DNA from: Lepidodermella squamata
Taxonomy: Eukaryota > Gastrotricha
Direction of reading: 5' to 3'
Assembly (NCBI GenBank): GCA_047495785.1
Contig: JBLDXI010000013.1
Span: 4,650,001-4,714,000 of the forward strand
Length of the DNA stretch: 64,000 nucleotides
Part shown: one piece after another, positions 1-12,065 of the stretch
Numbering within the stretch: position 1 is the first letter of the stretch
Layout of the letters: each line of letters starts with the position of its first letter
The notes under the pieces: model-generated
The model's input: only the letters and a program-made list of their open reading frames with translations
Database searches by the model: none
Told to the model about the DNA's origin: nothing
Program-made: the position numbers and the translations under genes

Positions 1-35
1 ATTTGAGCACTGTCCGAAATTAGAGCGGAGAATTT

Positions 36-293
36 AAGAATTTTGTAGTTTTTGTCAAAACGAAATTTTTTTATTGCAGATGATTAATTACTTGAGTAAA
101 CATGGAAAGGGGCCGTATGATTAGTAATGTGAGAGCTATCGCGTTTTAAATTTCGAGAAATTTTTTTGCGCATAAAACTCACGTACAACCGTGAACTTCC
201 CAACTATTTGAGCGATTGCAAAATGTAAATAGCTATAACTTAACTTTCCATGATTATACAGATGCAAATGTTGATCAGCCAAGCTTATATAAG
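36..293 (+). promoter_or_regulatory. Promoter region of secreted repeat gene 1
   Basis: A TATA-like element (TATATAAG) lies at 286-293, about 70 bases before the ATG at 362. An ATGCAAAT octamer lies at 262-269, 24 bases upstream of the TATA. A longer motif, GAGTAAACATGGAAAGG followed by GGCCGTATGA, lies at about 95-120. The same three elements in the same order precede the paralogous genes at 47126 and 56907 on the other strand. The function is inferred from this conservation and position. Confidence 0.6.
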
Positions 294-361
294 ATGGAGA
301 AACCGAAGAAATTTTCTTTATTTCAAAAGCTTTCCCTATCATCCAATTCATATCAACTAGA

Positions 362-1716
362 ATGAACAAGTTTTTGGTTGCAATTCTGCTATTAGTAAGT
401 TTCGTTAGCTGATAGGATTCAGTTGTAATGCAAAAATGACTTGATCCTCTTAGGCAACCGTATCAGTATGGACCTCGAGCGGCAACCCAACTGAGAGCCA
501 GGACGAGGCGAGCCGCCATAATGCATTTTACCGTACTAATCCAGGATCCGGTCGTGCTGAGGATGGCCATGGTTCTGGGAGCCCTGACGAGGCGAGCCGC
601 CATAATGCATTTTACCGTACTAATCCAGGATCCGGTCGTGCTGAGGATGGCCATGGTTCTGGGAGCCCTGACGAGGCGAGCCGCCATAATGCATTTTACC
701 GTACTAATCCAGGATCCGGTCGTGCTGAGGATGGCCATGGGTCTGGGAGCCCTGACGAGGCGAGCCGCCATAATGCATTTTACCGTACTAATCCAGGATC
801 CGGTCGTGCTGAGGATGGCCATGGGTCTGGGAGCCCTGACGAGGCGAGCCGCCATAATGCATTTTACCGTACTAATCCAGGATCCGGTCGTGCTGAGGAT
901 GGCCATGGGTCTGGGAGCCCTGACGAGACGAGCCGCCATAATGCATTTTACCGTACTAATCCAGGATCCGGTCGTGCTGAGGATGGCCATGGGTCTGGGA
1001 GCCCTGACGAGGCGAGCCGCCATAATGCATTTTACCGTACTAATCCAGGATCCGGTCGTGCTGAGGATGGCCATGGGTCTGGGAGCCCTGACGAGGCGAG
1101 CCGCCATAATGCATTTTACCGTACTAATCCAGGATCCGGTCGTGCTGAGGATGGCCATGGGTCTGGGAGCCCTGACGAGACGAGCCGCCATAATGCATTT
1201 TACCGTACTAATCCAGGATCCGGTCGTGCTGAGGATGGCCATGGGTCTGGGAGCCCTGACGAGGCGAGCCGCCATAATGCATTTTACCGTACTAATCCAG
1301 GATCCGGTCGTGCTGAGGATGGCCATGGGTCTGGGAGCCCTGACGAGGCGAGCCGCCATAATGCATTTTACCGTACTAATCCAGGATCCGGTCGTGCTGA
1401 GGATGGCCATGGGTCTGGGAGCCCTGACGAGACGAGCCGCCATAATGCATTTTACCGTACTAATCCAGGATCCGGTCGTGCTGAGGATGGCCATGGGTCT
1501 GGGAGCCCTGACGAGGCGAGCCGCCATAATGCATTTTACCGTACTAATCCAGGATCCGGTCGTGCTGAGGATGGCCATGGGTCTGGGAGCCCTGACGAGG
1601 CGAGCCGCCATAATGCATTTTACCGTACTAATCCAGGATCCGGTCGTGCTGAGGATGGCCATGGGTCTGGGAGCCCTGACGAGGCGAGCCGCCATAATGC
1701 ATTTTACCGTCCTTAA
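362..1716 (+). CDS. Secreted tandem-repeat protein, family member 1 (28-residue repeats)
   Basis: Two exons: 362-394 (11 codons, MNKFLVAILLL) and 454-1716, joined in phase 0 across a 59-base intron (GTAAGT...TTAG). The product is 431 residues: a signal peptide (to about residue 20, ending near VWTSSG), then 14 full 28-residue units and a partial fifteenth ending RHNAFYRP-stop. Each unit contains RHNAFYR, TNPGSGR, AEDGHG and SGSPDE and lacks cysteine. This frame was chosen because it carries a signal peptide and a spliced start shared with the genes at 47126 and 56907; the longer unspliced readings through the array lack both. No known family is recognised. Multiple single arginines could allow release of short peptides, or the protein may be structural (glue, silk, coat); both are guesses. 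The gene lies in a duplicated block related to a HYDIN intron. Confidence 0.78.
502..1713 (+). repeat. 84-base minisatellite (14.4 units) coding the 28-residue repeats
   Basis: The period is exactly 84 bases with almost no divergence between units. Units 1-2 carry GGT where later units carry GGG (synonymous Gly). A GAG ACG variant (Ala to Thr) occurs at about 925, 1177 and 1429, exactly 252 bases or three units apart, so the array recently grew in blocks of three. Because 84 is a multiple of three, whole reading frames stay open on both strands, which creates spurious ORFs. Confidence 0.97.
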
Positions 1717-3399
1717 ATCGCAATAGGCGAATGACAAGATTGAGGATTTGCGCGATAAATAACCAGGGCCACGATATAATTATGCTACTGAAATTTCGCT
1801 TTAAAAATACCACTGTGGAAGCATGATGTCAGTTCTTGCTTATATTGTAATTTGCTTGCTACATTTATTTTACGTTTGCAGGCGCGGGTAAATTTAAAAT
1901 TTGTCTTCAATTTATAACTATTTAGCGAGTGACTCGAATATAAAATATCAACAAACAATTTGCGGTGAGTAGTGTGCATCTTCAGAAAATATATCTTCAC
2001 ATTTCTGCATTCGCGACTTTGAACATTTTCAGGCGTAGTCGAGTAAGCTGCTTTTCATATCCGGTTTCTTAGGTTTCTTCACCTCACAATAGAAGTCCAG
2101 GTTCCAGGTAAAACAATTGTTGTCAATCGTTGAATGGCACATCCATATAATTCTCAGATTTTTTTAATTTCCTGATTACTGATTGCTGATTTTTCCGATA
2201 TGTCGATACTGAGTAGACTACATTGAGAGAGAGACGATTAGACTGCAGAATATCACAATTGCCTGCTAATGCAACTAATGCAACAATGGCCTGCTAATTC
2301 AGAGGGTTAACTCTGTATGGTGCGAATTCAGGGTTCACAACTAATTATTTTTACAGGCATGAATTCGGACCTTTTGGCAATTAATTAATAATTAATGCAT
2401 TTCTTAAACAAGTGTCAACATTCATCGATCATGCAGTTTTAAATTATTTATATTTTGAAATTCATGTACCTGGTTGTACCAGGCAGCAAGGTAACTGAAG
2501 TTTCGAGACCCTATTAGAGCAACCGGGGTCAGAGCATCTCTGTCCAGGACTACCCGGCAGCCACCGAGTTTCACCCGACGAAATAAACCAAAATTCATAT
2601 TTGCTTGCCATTCATACCATGCATAGAACTCTTCATAGAACTCTAGGCATAGTCGCGGCGACATCGCGGTCGGCCACTTAGCATGCACACCTGGCAGGTA
2701 AATGCGCACTAGTGCGACAGTCAAGGCCTACCTTCAACCTAGATTTTGAAGGTGTCGCCCATAGTTTTATCAGTTTCGAGGCTTGAAGAGGGCTGAGCTA
2801 GCCACTTTCCGAAGCCAGCTTTTTTCCAGCAATTAAGAAGAGTTTCAGAGCCGACTCGAAGCCAAGCTCGTTTAGCACGATGAATGGCGTCAAGCAAAGT
2901 CGTGGCAGGTAATGACGTGAACGGCTGATCAGGGTTGTCTTCAAGTCAGGCCAGCTGATAATTCAACTGAATAGCACGGTAATGACGTTTTAGAGATAGG
3001 ATGATCCCCTGATCGCAGGGCTGCATTTTTGCTGTGCAATTGGGCGGAAATCGGATAAGGTTGGGTCAGTTTCTTTTCATAAAATAAGTAAGAAAATGAA
3101 AAAATGAATACGCAGGGAAAAAGGAAAAAACGAGTAGCGAAATTTGTTTTGCACATTATGAAAATGCAGATGAAAAAAGGTGTACTCACCGCCATTCAAT
3201 GGATCCTGCGGCGTTATACATCCGCCATGCCTGTTTTCATTCCTCGCCTGCCCGACCCTGCTCAAACACAAGCCCCGAAAATCTCAGCACCACCGCACGA
3301 AAGGTTTTGTATACGAGCTGCCACGCCGTCGATGACGAATCCTCAACTTCATCGCCGAATCGTCGTGAAAATTTCAATCAATTACCGCCCGTTTCTTGC
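1717..3399. other. Flank of repeat gene 1, no supported gene
   Basis: An AATAA-rich stretch just after the stop may hold the polyadenylation site of repeat gene 1. Bases 2125-2290 resemble 4268-4430 (same order of landmarks, many small differences), so both are probably the 3' flank of the same duplicated block. The rest contains short open frames on both strands without recognisable domains. A donor-like site for the minus strand lies near 3190, but no convincing exon was reconstructed. Confidence 0.6.
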
Positions 3400-3960
3400 T
3401 ACGACGAAAATGTGAAAAGCGTAGGTTTTATCGCGATATTTAGGTGACCTTCGCTCATCACATCAAATCTAATGTGGACCGGTTTAGAGGCAGTCTCTCG
3501 CTCTAGACCCATCTCGAAAACAGCCATGTAGTACTGATGAATAGTCGCTGGCCCGGGCGGGAAAACGTCGAAAACATCGGCGATTTTAGCGGCAGCCTGG
3601 CTGAGTTTCGACAGCGTAGACCGGTCGAACTGAAATGGCTATGTTTGCAGGCACTCGGCTGTTGTCAGATAGCTTGAACCGAGCGCGCGTTTCGACACGA
3701 GAACCGGCGGGAATAGGAAGCGAACTCGGCGAGGCTCGCATTAGTCTTTTCCAGCCCATGATGCTTTTTGGTATGCTCTTAGAAGCGTTATACGGTAGTC
3801 GGCATCGTTGGTGGTTTGTGCACAGCCTTCGGCAACGATGAGGTGTTGCGTAATTCCACCGGGGTTGTTTCTGTCGCGGTGGGTTAGCTCGATCAGGAGG
3901 GTCTGAAATGAAATATGGTCCAAGTTCAATGTTCACAATTGAGGGCTCATTTAACAAAAT
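3400..3960 (-). pseudogene. HYDIN exon fragment (inverted, broken)
   Basis: On the minus strand from about 3903 downward the sequence resembles the first part of the HYDIN exon beginning at 47792. It keeps QTLLIE, then NPGG, VAEGC, the stretch with FKLSNNSRVP and the MAVFE-like end, and reaches the counterpart of about 48400. Frameshifts and small deletions interrupt it. The intron preceding that exon is also copied, at about 3904-4260. This is a passenger fragment from a duplication of the HYDIN intron region in inverted orientation, not a gene. Confidence 0.85.
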
Positions 3961-4430
3961 AGTCAATTATTTTCTTGCTGAAGTTGACAAGTCATCAAGT
4001 TATTTTTGCATAGACGACGGATGTATTTTTAGACTCTCAAGTAAACATGGAAAGAAGCCGGGTTAACAGAGGCGAAATGTACAGCGCTTCTCAGCTAGAA
4101 AAAGTGCATAAGCAAGTGCAAGTTTAAATTTCATATTTTTCTAGTCAAGAATAGGTACCTACAGTTAATACTGTAAATTCATCACTTGAATCTTGAGTAA
4201 ACTTTGAAAAGGACCGTAAGATAAGGGCTATGCGAGCTTTCTCATACAGCATTTAGAAATTATATTGGCATTAATAATTAACAATCGTTGGGTGACACGT
4301 AACATAATTCTCAGATTTTTTTTTATAATTTCCTGATAAAAGATTGCTGATTTTTCCCATGTCGATTAACCAGTATACACTGAATTGAAGTGACATTTAG
4401 ACTACAGAAATACCATATTACAATTCATAA
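3961..4430 (+). repeat. Gene-less copy of the repeat-gene promoter block
   Basis: Bases 3961-4260 match, in inverse orientation, the HYDIN intron upstream of repeat gene 2 (47400-47780). They include both copies of the upstream motif (about 4033-4064 and 4193-4219). Where the TATA box and coding exons should follow, the sequence goes straight to a match of the 3' flank of repeat gene 1 (4268-4430 versus 2125-2290). The gene body appears to have been deleted from this block. Confidence 0.65.
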
Positions 4431-5908
4431 TGGGAAATGTTCTAGCTGTTCCAGTGGGAATTCATGAATAGCCTAATAGAAGTGAACTAATAGACTCAAG
4501 TGAACGATCTCAGACGAAAAATTCAAGCAGTGCTGATGATAAAAATAATGAGAAATTAGGTTAAAGAGCCGGTTGATATTGATGAAACCACTCGAGACTT
4601 GGCGAAAACTACTGCAGACTGAAAAAAATTAGAATAATAATGTTGGTCATATATTTACGTTTCACTATCATTTTGTTCGTTCGAGTGCAAATCAAAGTAG
4701 AATCGGGCCATTTATTAGGTCACGCGTCCTTTATTCAAACATTTTTTCGATCGATTTTTAAATTTCAGCTGATTTTTTTTTGTTTATTTTTACGCCGTCA
4801 TCTTTTTTCATCGCACATTCTTCTTAATATATTTTATCGATTTAGCTTGTGTATAGAAAATCGAAGTTTTGTTTTGGATTTCACAACCCTGCACAAAGAT
4901 CTGACATTATGGCCAACACACATAATACATACGAGTCTGGGCGGAAATAATTTACACAGGTGTACAAAACGATTTCCTACGGCGGTGTCCCTTCTGATCG
5001 AAAAAAACCCGCGCCAACAAAAAGTTGACTAAAAATTTCGCGCACGTTGAAGAAAAACAAGTAGAGACTCTCTGTTTTATATTTCAAATTTTTCGAGCGC
5101 AATTACGCTAAAAGCAGCTGCCACCTTCTACCTAGCCGAATATAAATAACCGTGTAATTTCGATGATCGAATTTCGAGGCATCTCTAAATCGAATGTAAT
5201 TTCGAAAGCAAATTTTCTCATCGATTTTTATATATAACTTGCAGGAGTTATTTCTTCATAGACTTAAGGGCAATTTTTTCGTCGTAGGTGCCGAAACTTG
5301 AAGTGGTTATACAAGTGATTGCGATTTATTATAATTTTTTCGCTTATATTTTCTGACGGAATATGTTTTTCGAATTTATAGCAGCAAAATTGCATTTATA
5401 GCTATATCATTAGATCACCCGGCAATAAACAGCGGTATAAACTTCCTAAAAATAGCATAAAAAGCGGCGACCTTCAATATAAAACAGACGACCCAATTTG
5501 CGATGCCGAGATTGCCGGCTATTGATATTACTATAAAACATTTGATAGATAGATGTCAGCCTTTCGCCCGGCCTAATTTGATTTGAGAGTATAGTATCGT
5601 AAAAATATTATCAAAAATCATCGGCTTGTTAAAAATTCGAAAAATCGAGTTGTGCTCGCATGCCGCCATTTTATATTCGATCTTTTTTCATCGTAGAAAT
5701 TTGTCTTATGCATATCAATTTTTTAATCGAATGAGACATGGCGACGATATAATTTTATTATAAAAAATCCTACGTGTACATCTCATGCCACCTGGAGTGT
5801 TTTCGGCTCAATAGCAGCATCATGTTTGATGTCATCGCCGGTACGTTTTTTTCGCCTCGTAGTAGTGTTATTGCGCGGAAACAGAGCGGAATGGCGCCTC
5901 ACGTATAA
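4431..5908. other. Upstream region of the receptor gene, no supported gene
   Basis: AT-rich sequence. An open frame at 4640-5032 is rich in Phe and Leu with no domain and looks like chance. The stretch just before 5909 is likely the promoter and 5' untranslated region of the receptor gene. Confidence 0.5.
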
Positions 5909-8900
5909 ATGTCCCTATTTCGCGCTCTAGATTCCGTGCTGCCATCGCTGATTGTCGCCGCGTCTCGCGCCAATAATTTGACGGTTCGCTCGGCTGCTGG
6001 CACGCTAGGCGTCGAACATGCCGAGACGCATACAGCCGGTTCGGATCCCGATCTCGAGGCCTCGGCGCAGGGCGTAGATTTGAAGTATTTCCTACTCGTC
6101 ATACCTTGCGTTTGGGCCATTTTCAGCAACATCGTTGTTATTATTACGATTTTTCGAACCGCGACGATTTTGAGATCGTTCGCCTACGTCATGATCAGCC
6201 TTTCACTTGTCGACCTCTGCTCGTCGCTTTTCGTTATTCCTTTCTCAATTTATTTTTTCGTAAGTTGAAATTTTATTGAAAATTTGAAATGGAATATATT
6301 TTTGAAATTTAAATTTTTTTGTGACCGAATATATAGCAAATACTGACATTTTTCCAATAATTTGAAAATCATTGATAGGTGGGGCAACCTGTAAGAAGTT
6401 GAACCGTTTATTTTAAATTTTAAATAATATTAACCTAAATTAAATTATATCCTCAAAGCAATGGCTTTTGTGCATGACATTCATTTTTATATTTACGATG
6501 TAGGCAAATCATATGCATTGGAAGCTTGGATACTCGTTATGTGTTCTATGGACAGCTGCCGATGTCATGTTTTGTACTGCCAGCATTTGCCACCACTGCG
6601 CTATTGCTCTTCATCGCTACCTTATGATTTCGAGCCCTCACGATTTTTCCGTCACAAATAACAATAAGGTAAAATAGGTTTTCTCAGAAAGAATTGTTAT
6701 AAAATTTTAGTAAAATTTAAAAAAAAATCAGCATTCATCTTTCATTTTTTTAATTTCTTAAATTCATATCAATCTTTTATTATTTTGATATTTTACGATA
6801 AATTTTGAGTGAATTTAACGGCTATTTTCAGATAATTTACCGGTTGATAGTGCCGGCTTGGTGCGTCAGTGCTTTCATCGCCTTGATCCTGGTGATCCGC
6901 GCCTCGATCGACCGCGAAATGATCTACGACGCCGAGCTGGAAGAGTGCGGCATCAACGACCGCAACTACGCCATTTACTCGTCGATCGTGTCATTTTTCA
7001 TACCCCTAACCATCATTGTTGTTGTTTCACTGCGCTCAATCGTTATACTACAACAAAGAATTGAAACTAAGCGGAAAACCCACTACGGCTCGAACAGGTC
7101 GCCGGCTACTACGACGACGAATGTCTCGAACAACGACATGGCCCGAACCCCGTCGTCGGACGATGCGCCGAAATTTCGGGTTACAAAACGAAGCGGGTTT
7201 TATCGATTCTTCTGGCGCGAGACCAGACACCAGCGCCGGTCGGACGACGACCTTGACAAGTCGGTAACCGGGCAGAATCGCATAATTTTCGCGTCCAAGC
7301 CGAGAAATCTGCTGAGAGCCGGGTCGAAAAAATCGTCACGTGACCACATTACTGATGCAAAGCCTGGCAACACGTTGTTTCGAGCCCTGGAGACTTTTAC
7401 GACGAAAACGCTAGCGGTGCATACGCCAAATTCTGAGGAGGCGCCGGTTAGCATAACCGGGGGTCTGTTTGGCCTGGGGCCGAGGTCGAAGAGCCGGCGG
7501 CATAACAGCAGCTGTGCGTTATTGTCGGTGGGCAGGCGAATTTCGGAAACGCCATCGCCGGTTAGCGCGGATGAAAAGTCGGGTTTGACCATGCTGATTC
7601 CGACGTCGAAAACGACGGAAATGTCGCAGATTCATCAAGAATCCGACAGCCGATCTGGGTCAAAGAAAAAAGGGTATAAATATTTCGAATTCGGCCAGTT
7701 GCGTTTTTTAGAGTGCTCGAAACCACACTGGAATGGAAAAATTCGGACCAATATTTAATTTTTAGGAATTTAAAAAAATTGCTGAAATCATCATTCATAC
7801 TTTTATCCATTCCGAAAGTTAATTTGAAAATTTACTTGAAATGTTGGCGCAGAAATTGCCTTATCCTTAACTATCATGGGTCAATGAAAGTTCGAAACTT
7901 AAAATGCCGAGCCGTATGAGAGTCCAACATTAGCCGCTAATTTTCCAAGTATATTCAAAACAATTTTCGATCACCCAGAAGTAGGTTAAAATGTTAGATA
8001 AATCGTAAATCGTCATCTCAAATTTCATAAATTTTTAAATTAAGACTGATTATAATTTGCTCTTCTAAAAGTAGTTTTACAACTTTTACGCATTTTCATT
8101 TTAGCTCAATAAGAGCATTAAAACACAAACGCTTTGTATGCCCAGCCCCTAGAAAATTGAAAATTCAAATTGAGAAGTAAATTTCCGTGGAACTAAGAAT
8201 TTAGAATTCGATTTTGTAATTAATATATTATTTTCATTTCTTTCACAGGAGCATAATAAAAAGTCGGAATAGGTCTATCGCGGCTGTTGAGCACGTGATA
8301 CGGCGAACAAAACGGGCCATGAGCAACGCCCATCAACTAACTATCCCTCCAATGATGGAAAACGTCTCAACATCAGACTTCGACGTGCTCGAAGTCGTCG
8401 ACTGTGAAGAGTCAATGTCACGTGTTACCGAAGAAATTGTTGACGAGTTGTCGCTGTCACGCTTCAACAGTTCGGTGGCGAGAAGCCGTGAGCTCGATAC
8501 GTGGTCGAGCGATTTCGCCGACTACGCCAACCCACCACCGCCTCGCTTCAGCTACGACACTATGATTTCGGTGACTAGTTCGGCGAAACATCAGCCGCGA
8601 GCGAGCCTGCAATATGCGACTAATTCACTGAAGCGGGACGAAACGCTCGAGTTGTCACTCGTCTCATTGCCCTATGCTGATGTTGAAACAGCTTCAATTG
8701 AATTGGGTAATTAATTACTTAAAATTTTCGAAATTAAATTTTGAATTTCAAAATTTCAAAATTTTAAAATATTTTAAAATTAATTTTAAAATTTATGAAT
8801 GTCAAATATTTTAACATTTTTACTTAATTGGTTTTCTGTTAACATTGACAGGGCGCTATCCAATCCATCAGCAGCCTCTTAGCATTACCGAAATCGCACC

Positions 8901-11239
8901 CATTACTTATTCTACAGCAATCTCATCCCATTCCATCTGCATCTACCCACCACCGATTCCGCCCAGCCCATCTCGAGCTGCGGCCAACCGATCCAACCGA
9001 CCCAGAGCGCCTATCGCGACCATGAAAAGCCTCGAGTACTTCGACACGTCTTCCGGTGGCGCGACGTCGTCTTCCCCGCGACCTAGCGTGAGAGGGTCGC
9101 GTAAAGGCGCTAACGGCCAGGTGCTGCTGGCGAAAAAACCGCGCCGACCTCGGTTAGCTAATCAGTCGTCATCGACAAGTGCTAGCGAATCGCCGCGGCG
9201 GTCGTTGCCTATCGAAAATCGCCAGTCTGTAACTGTCTCGATCGACCCGGTTGCTACGGCATCTGAACTAGTTTACGGGTAATTAATTTTGGGAGAAAAT
9301 TTATTACGCAATTCTCAAGTCCACAAAGTGTCATTTTGCGCTAAAAGTGAGACAAAAAGCGAAAGTGCAATTCTGGCTAGTTGTAATAACGACAAATGGG
9401 CAGGAAAACGACAATTGCGCTGAACCCTTGCAGGAAACCTTTGCGCGATTGTCGTCTGCGCAAATGGCGCTTCTAGCTTGATTTCAAATTGCTATTTTAG
9501 ATTCACCGAATTTTACACAAACGGAGAAGATAATTGCGCGACGTTAGCTCTGCGCAAAGCTGCGCTTAATTTGAAACAGAGGAAGCGCAGAACTTGAAGT
9601 GCGCAATTTTGCGCTAATTTCGCGAAAATACGTTCTCAATCTTTTTTAAATTCGGCGATCCTAAGCGATTATAAGTTACAATCCATCTTGGAGCGCAATT
9701 TGGATCCATGGTGCGCATACGACAATCGCGCTAAGGTTATTTGCGCAAGTGGCGTTTGTCTGCCCATTTGTCGTTTTGACAACTTGATGCAATTTCGCTG
9801 TCGCTTTAATATTTGGCACAGTGTCTTACACTTTAAATTTTAAAATGTTGTAATATAACTGTTCTTGAATCCTCTTTTGTAGAGATCCTTCTCAGGAAGC
9901 GAGCGATCAGCCGATAAGAACGCGCCGTTTCTCTGATACGTTCAACTGCGAGCGGTACGTACCCATCGGCGGGCCGATGGTGCCGCAGAAACTCATCGAT
10001 ATGGTCCGGGAGAGGGACTACCAGCGCCAGGTTGCGCTCATAAAACGCGGCCGCGTCGCCCCGGTGCGCAGCAGCGCGCGCACGACCCTCGCGCGGCAAG
10101 CGACGGCGCGCATTCTGAGCCTGAAGCGCGCCCTCACGCGCCAGCCGGCCAGCGATAAAGACACGGCGATTCAAACGCTGGCGAGGCGCATCAAGAAAGA
10201 ACGCCAGGCCGGCCAGGCGCTGCTCGTTGTCCTGCTGTGTTTTGTGTTCATGTGGGCGCCGTTTTTTATCATCAACATGGCGTACGGAATCTGCGATCAA
10301 TGCGTTAACAAGCACCTGTTTGTTGTCTTCACGTGGATCGCGTGGTCGTCTTGCGGGGTCAATCCCATCGTTTATACACTGTAAGCTTTTACTGCCGTTG
10401 ATTTGAATCAAGGAAAGGGTTAATATTGAAGTAAACATTGAGATCATTATAATTGAGGCTCTGGAACGAAGATCTTTAATGAAATGGTGTTGGTCCCAAC
10501 AAACTAAAACCCTGGTATAGTTTAAGCTAGAAGTTGGTAGCTGGAACCCTGAAGTTCGCGTGTGAACTTTCAGAAAGTTGTAGGTAGCGATCTAACTTCG
10601 TAAGTAGATACCGCATATCCTGTGATCTTGGGATCCTGTGATAAACCGGGTTAAATTCCGAAAATTACCGAACCAGTAAGGAACCAGTTACTAGTGGGGT
10701 TTTCCGAGTTTTCTCCGGTAAATTTTTCATTTCTTCGGTTAAATCGCGGATAAAAGATGCAATATTTTCTCGGTAGGTTTAAAAAGTGTTCGTTAAATTT
10801 TCTATAAAAAGTTGCATAATTACAAAATAACTGCGCAACTTCTGGGAAACGCTGTACTATTTGATCCCATCTGGCTCACTCAATGTGTCCGAAATGTCCC
10901 AAAGTTCGAAATTTTCCGAATTTTTCCATAATTACCAAACAATTACTCGAGAATCCAAGGCGGTCCTGAGGATGACCTATTTAACAGGTTCCTTACCTTA
11001 CCCAAAGTCACCCCACCGTATTAAGGCGAAAATATAGCTGGATTATGTCTCGCACATTTTTAAAATTGATTTCCTAATATTTTTGAGATTTTTCAAAATA
11101 ATTTTACAGATGCAGCCGACAATTTCGACAAGGTTTATTCCGCAACCTCAGCGACGCTTTCGGCCGGGTCTCGGCTTTCGGCCGCGAAAGTTCTGCTATC
11201 GCAAGCATCCGCAGCTTGAAAAGCTTTAGATCACGTTAG
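5909..11239 (+). CDS. Dopamine D2-like aminergic G protein-coupled receptor
   Basis: Seven exons, all phases matching: 5909-6259, 6504-6668, 6832-7673, 8249-8706, 8852-9278, 9883-10380, 11110-11239; 956 residues. The seven helices are visible. Helix 3 has Cys130 and the amine-binding Asp137. Helix 4 has Trp182. Helix 5 reads YSSIVSFFIP with serines 222, 223 and 226, as in D2 receptors, where they contact catechol hydroxyls. Helix 6 has FMWAPFF (Trp872, Pro874) and helix 7 has NPIVY (908-912), followed by a short basic tail. The third intracellular loop is about 600 residues, Ser- and Arg-rich, and spans exons 3-6. Unusually, the DRY motif reads HRY (His154). The D2-like class suggests Gi/o coupling to dopamine, but ligand and coupling are inferred. 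A related monoamine receptor is the alternative. Confidence 0.9.
9322..9823. mobile_element. Foldback (MITE-like) element in receptor intron 5
   Basis: A long inverted repeat: ACGACAAATGGGCAG at 9389-9403 pairs with its complement at 9760-9774, and GCGCGATTGTCGT at 9443-9455 pairs with 9719-9731 at similar spacing. Similarity continues outward more weakly to CACAAAGTG-like and CACTGTGCC-like ends. The element is unusually rich in TGCGCAA. No transposase frame is present, so it is a non-autonomous element or its relic. Exact ends and a target duplication could not be fixed. Confidence 0.6.
10635..10856 (+). repeat. Interspersed repeat copy A (receptor intron 6)
   Basis: About 220 bases resemble 40375-40562. 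Both contain, in order, CCGAAAATTACCGAAC, a GGGGTTTYC box, TTCTTCGGTTAAATCGCG, CTCGGTAGGTTT-like sequence and ACTTCTGGGA. This is a dispersed repeat family of unknown class with no coding sequence. Confidence 0.7.
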
Positions 11240-12065
11240 CGCTAATACTACGCCATTTTTCACTGCCGAAAATGAATCGAAATAAAAAATCATGATGTTT
11301 CATCGAAAACAACGCGTTTTATTGTTCCAAAATTATTCAATTCCTGTACTATTATTATTAGTATAATTATTGGTTATAATAATAGCGATATGGTACAAGA
11401 TATCGGTAAAAATGTTTGCAATTTTTTTACAAGCGTCCGGTCAAAACAATCAATTTGGAACAACGATTTCTGAAAAATTGAATCTGGTGCGTGATTTTTC
11501 TGGAGGACGAGTATGAGAGCCACGGATTTGACGCCCCTCGAAATGATATTGCGAAGACACTATATAAAAGAGGCAGTATTTTTCCCGACTTATTTTCAAA
11601 GTCGAAAGCGATGAAATTATAGCTGGAAACAAAACAGCAACAACAACAACAGAAATCGCCCAGATTTTCGTCAAATTTTCGGATATAAATAAAGAAAATT
11701 ATATTATAATAAAACGATGAGATTTTTGGCGCCACAAAATCGATACCACGAAGCTATATTATTATTACATGCTACGAAACGAGGTTAAACACTTGAGCAG
11801 CAGTTGTATAGCTTGTAAAAAGGAGATGAAGACTTGTAAATAAATAGCAAGTAGAAGAATATTCCCACAAAAGAAGAAGAAGAAGAGAACTCGTATCGAC
11901 TTCGAACAAGGCCACGACGCGAAATTTATCAAACAATTTAATTTTTTTGATTTGGTATAAAAAACGAAAGAATGTTGCGCATGCATCAAATTTGTCGGGC
12001 GGGGAGAGACTTGAGATTTTTTTGCGGCGATATTTTTGCCTGCGATAGAAGATAAAATGGGGCGG
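11240..12065. other. Intergenic region between convergent genes
   Basis: This is the shared 3' side of the receptor (+) and the PAN mosaic gene (-). AATAAA lies at about 11280, just after the receptor stop, and is a plausible polyadenylation signal. No coding sequence is supported. Confidence 0.6.

Noticed and set aside
502-1713. CRISPR-like array
   Set aside because: Head-to-tail repeats with no unique spacers, coding, in an animal genome.
521-1726. Open frames of about 400 codons through the 84-base array on both strands (plus 521-1726, minus 463-1737)
   Set aside because: They arise because the period is a multiple of three. They lack signal peptide and the spliced structure shared with the paralogs.
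4640-5032. 130-codon frame before the receptor
   Set aside because: Phe/Leu-rich translation of AT-rich DNA with no domain, splice or homology support.
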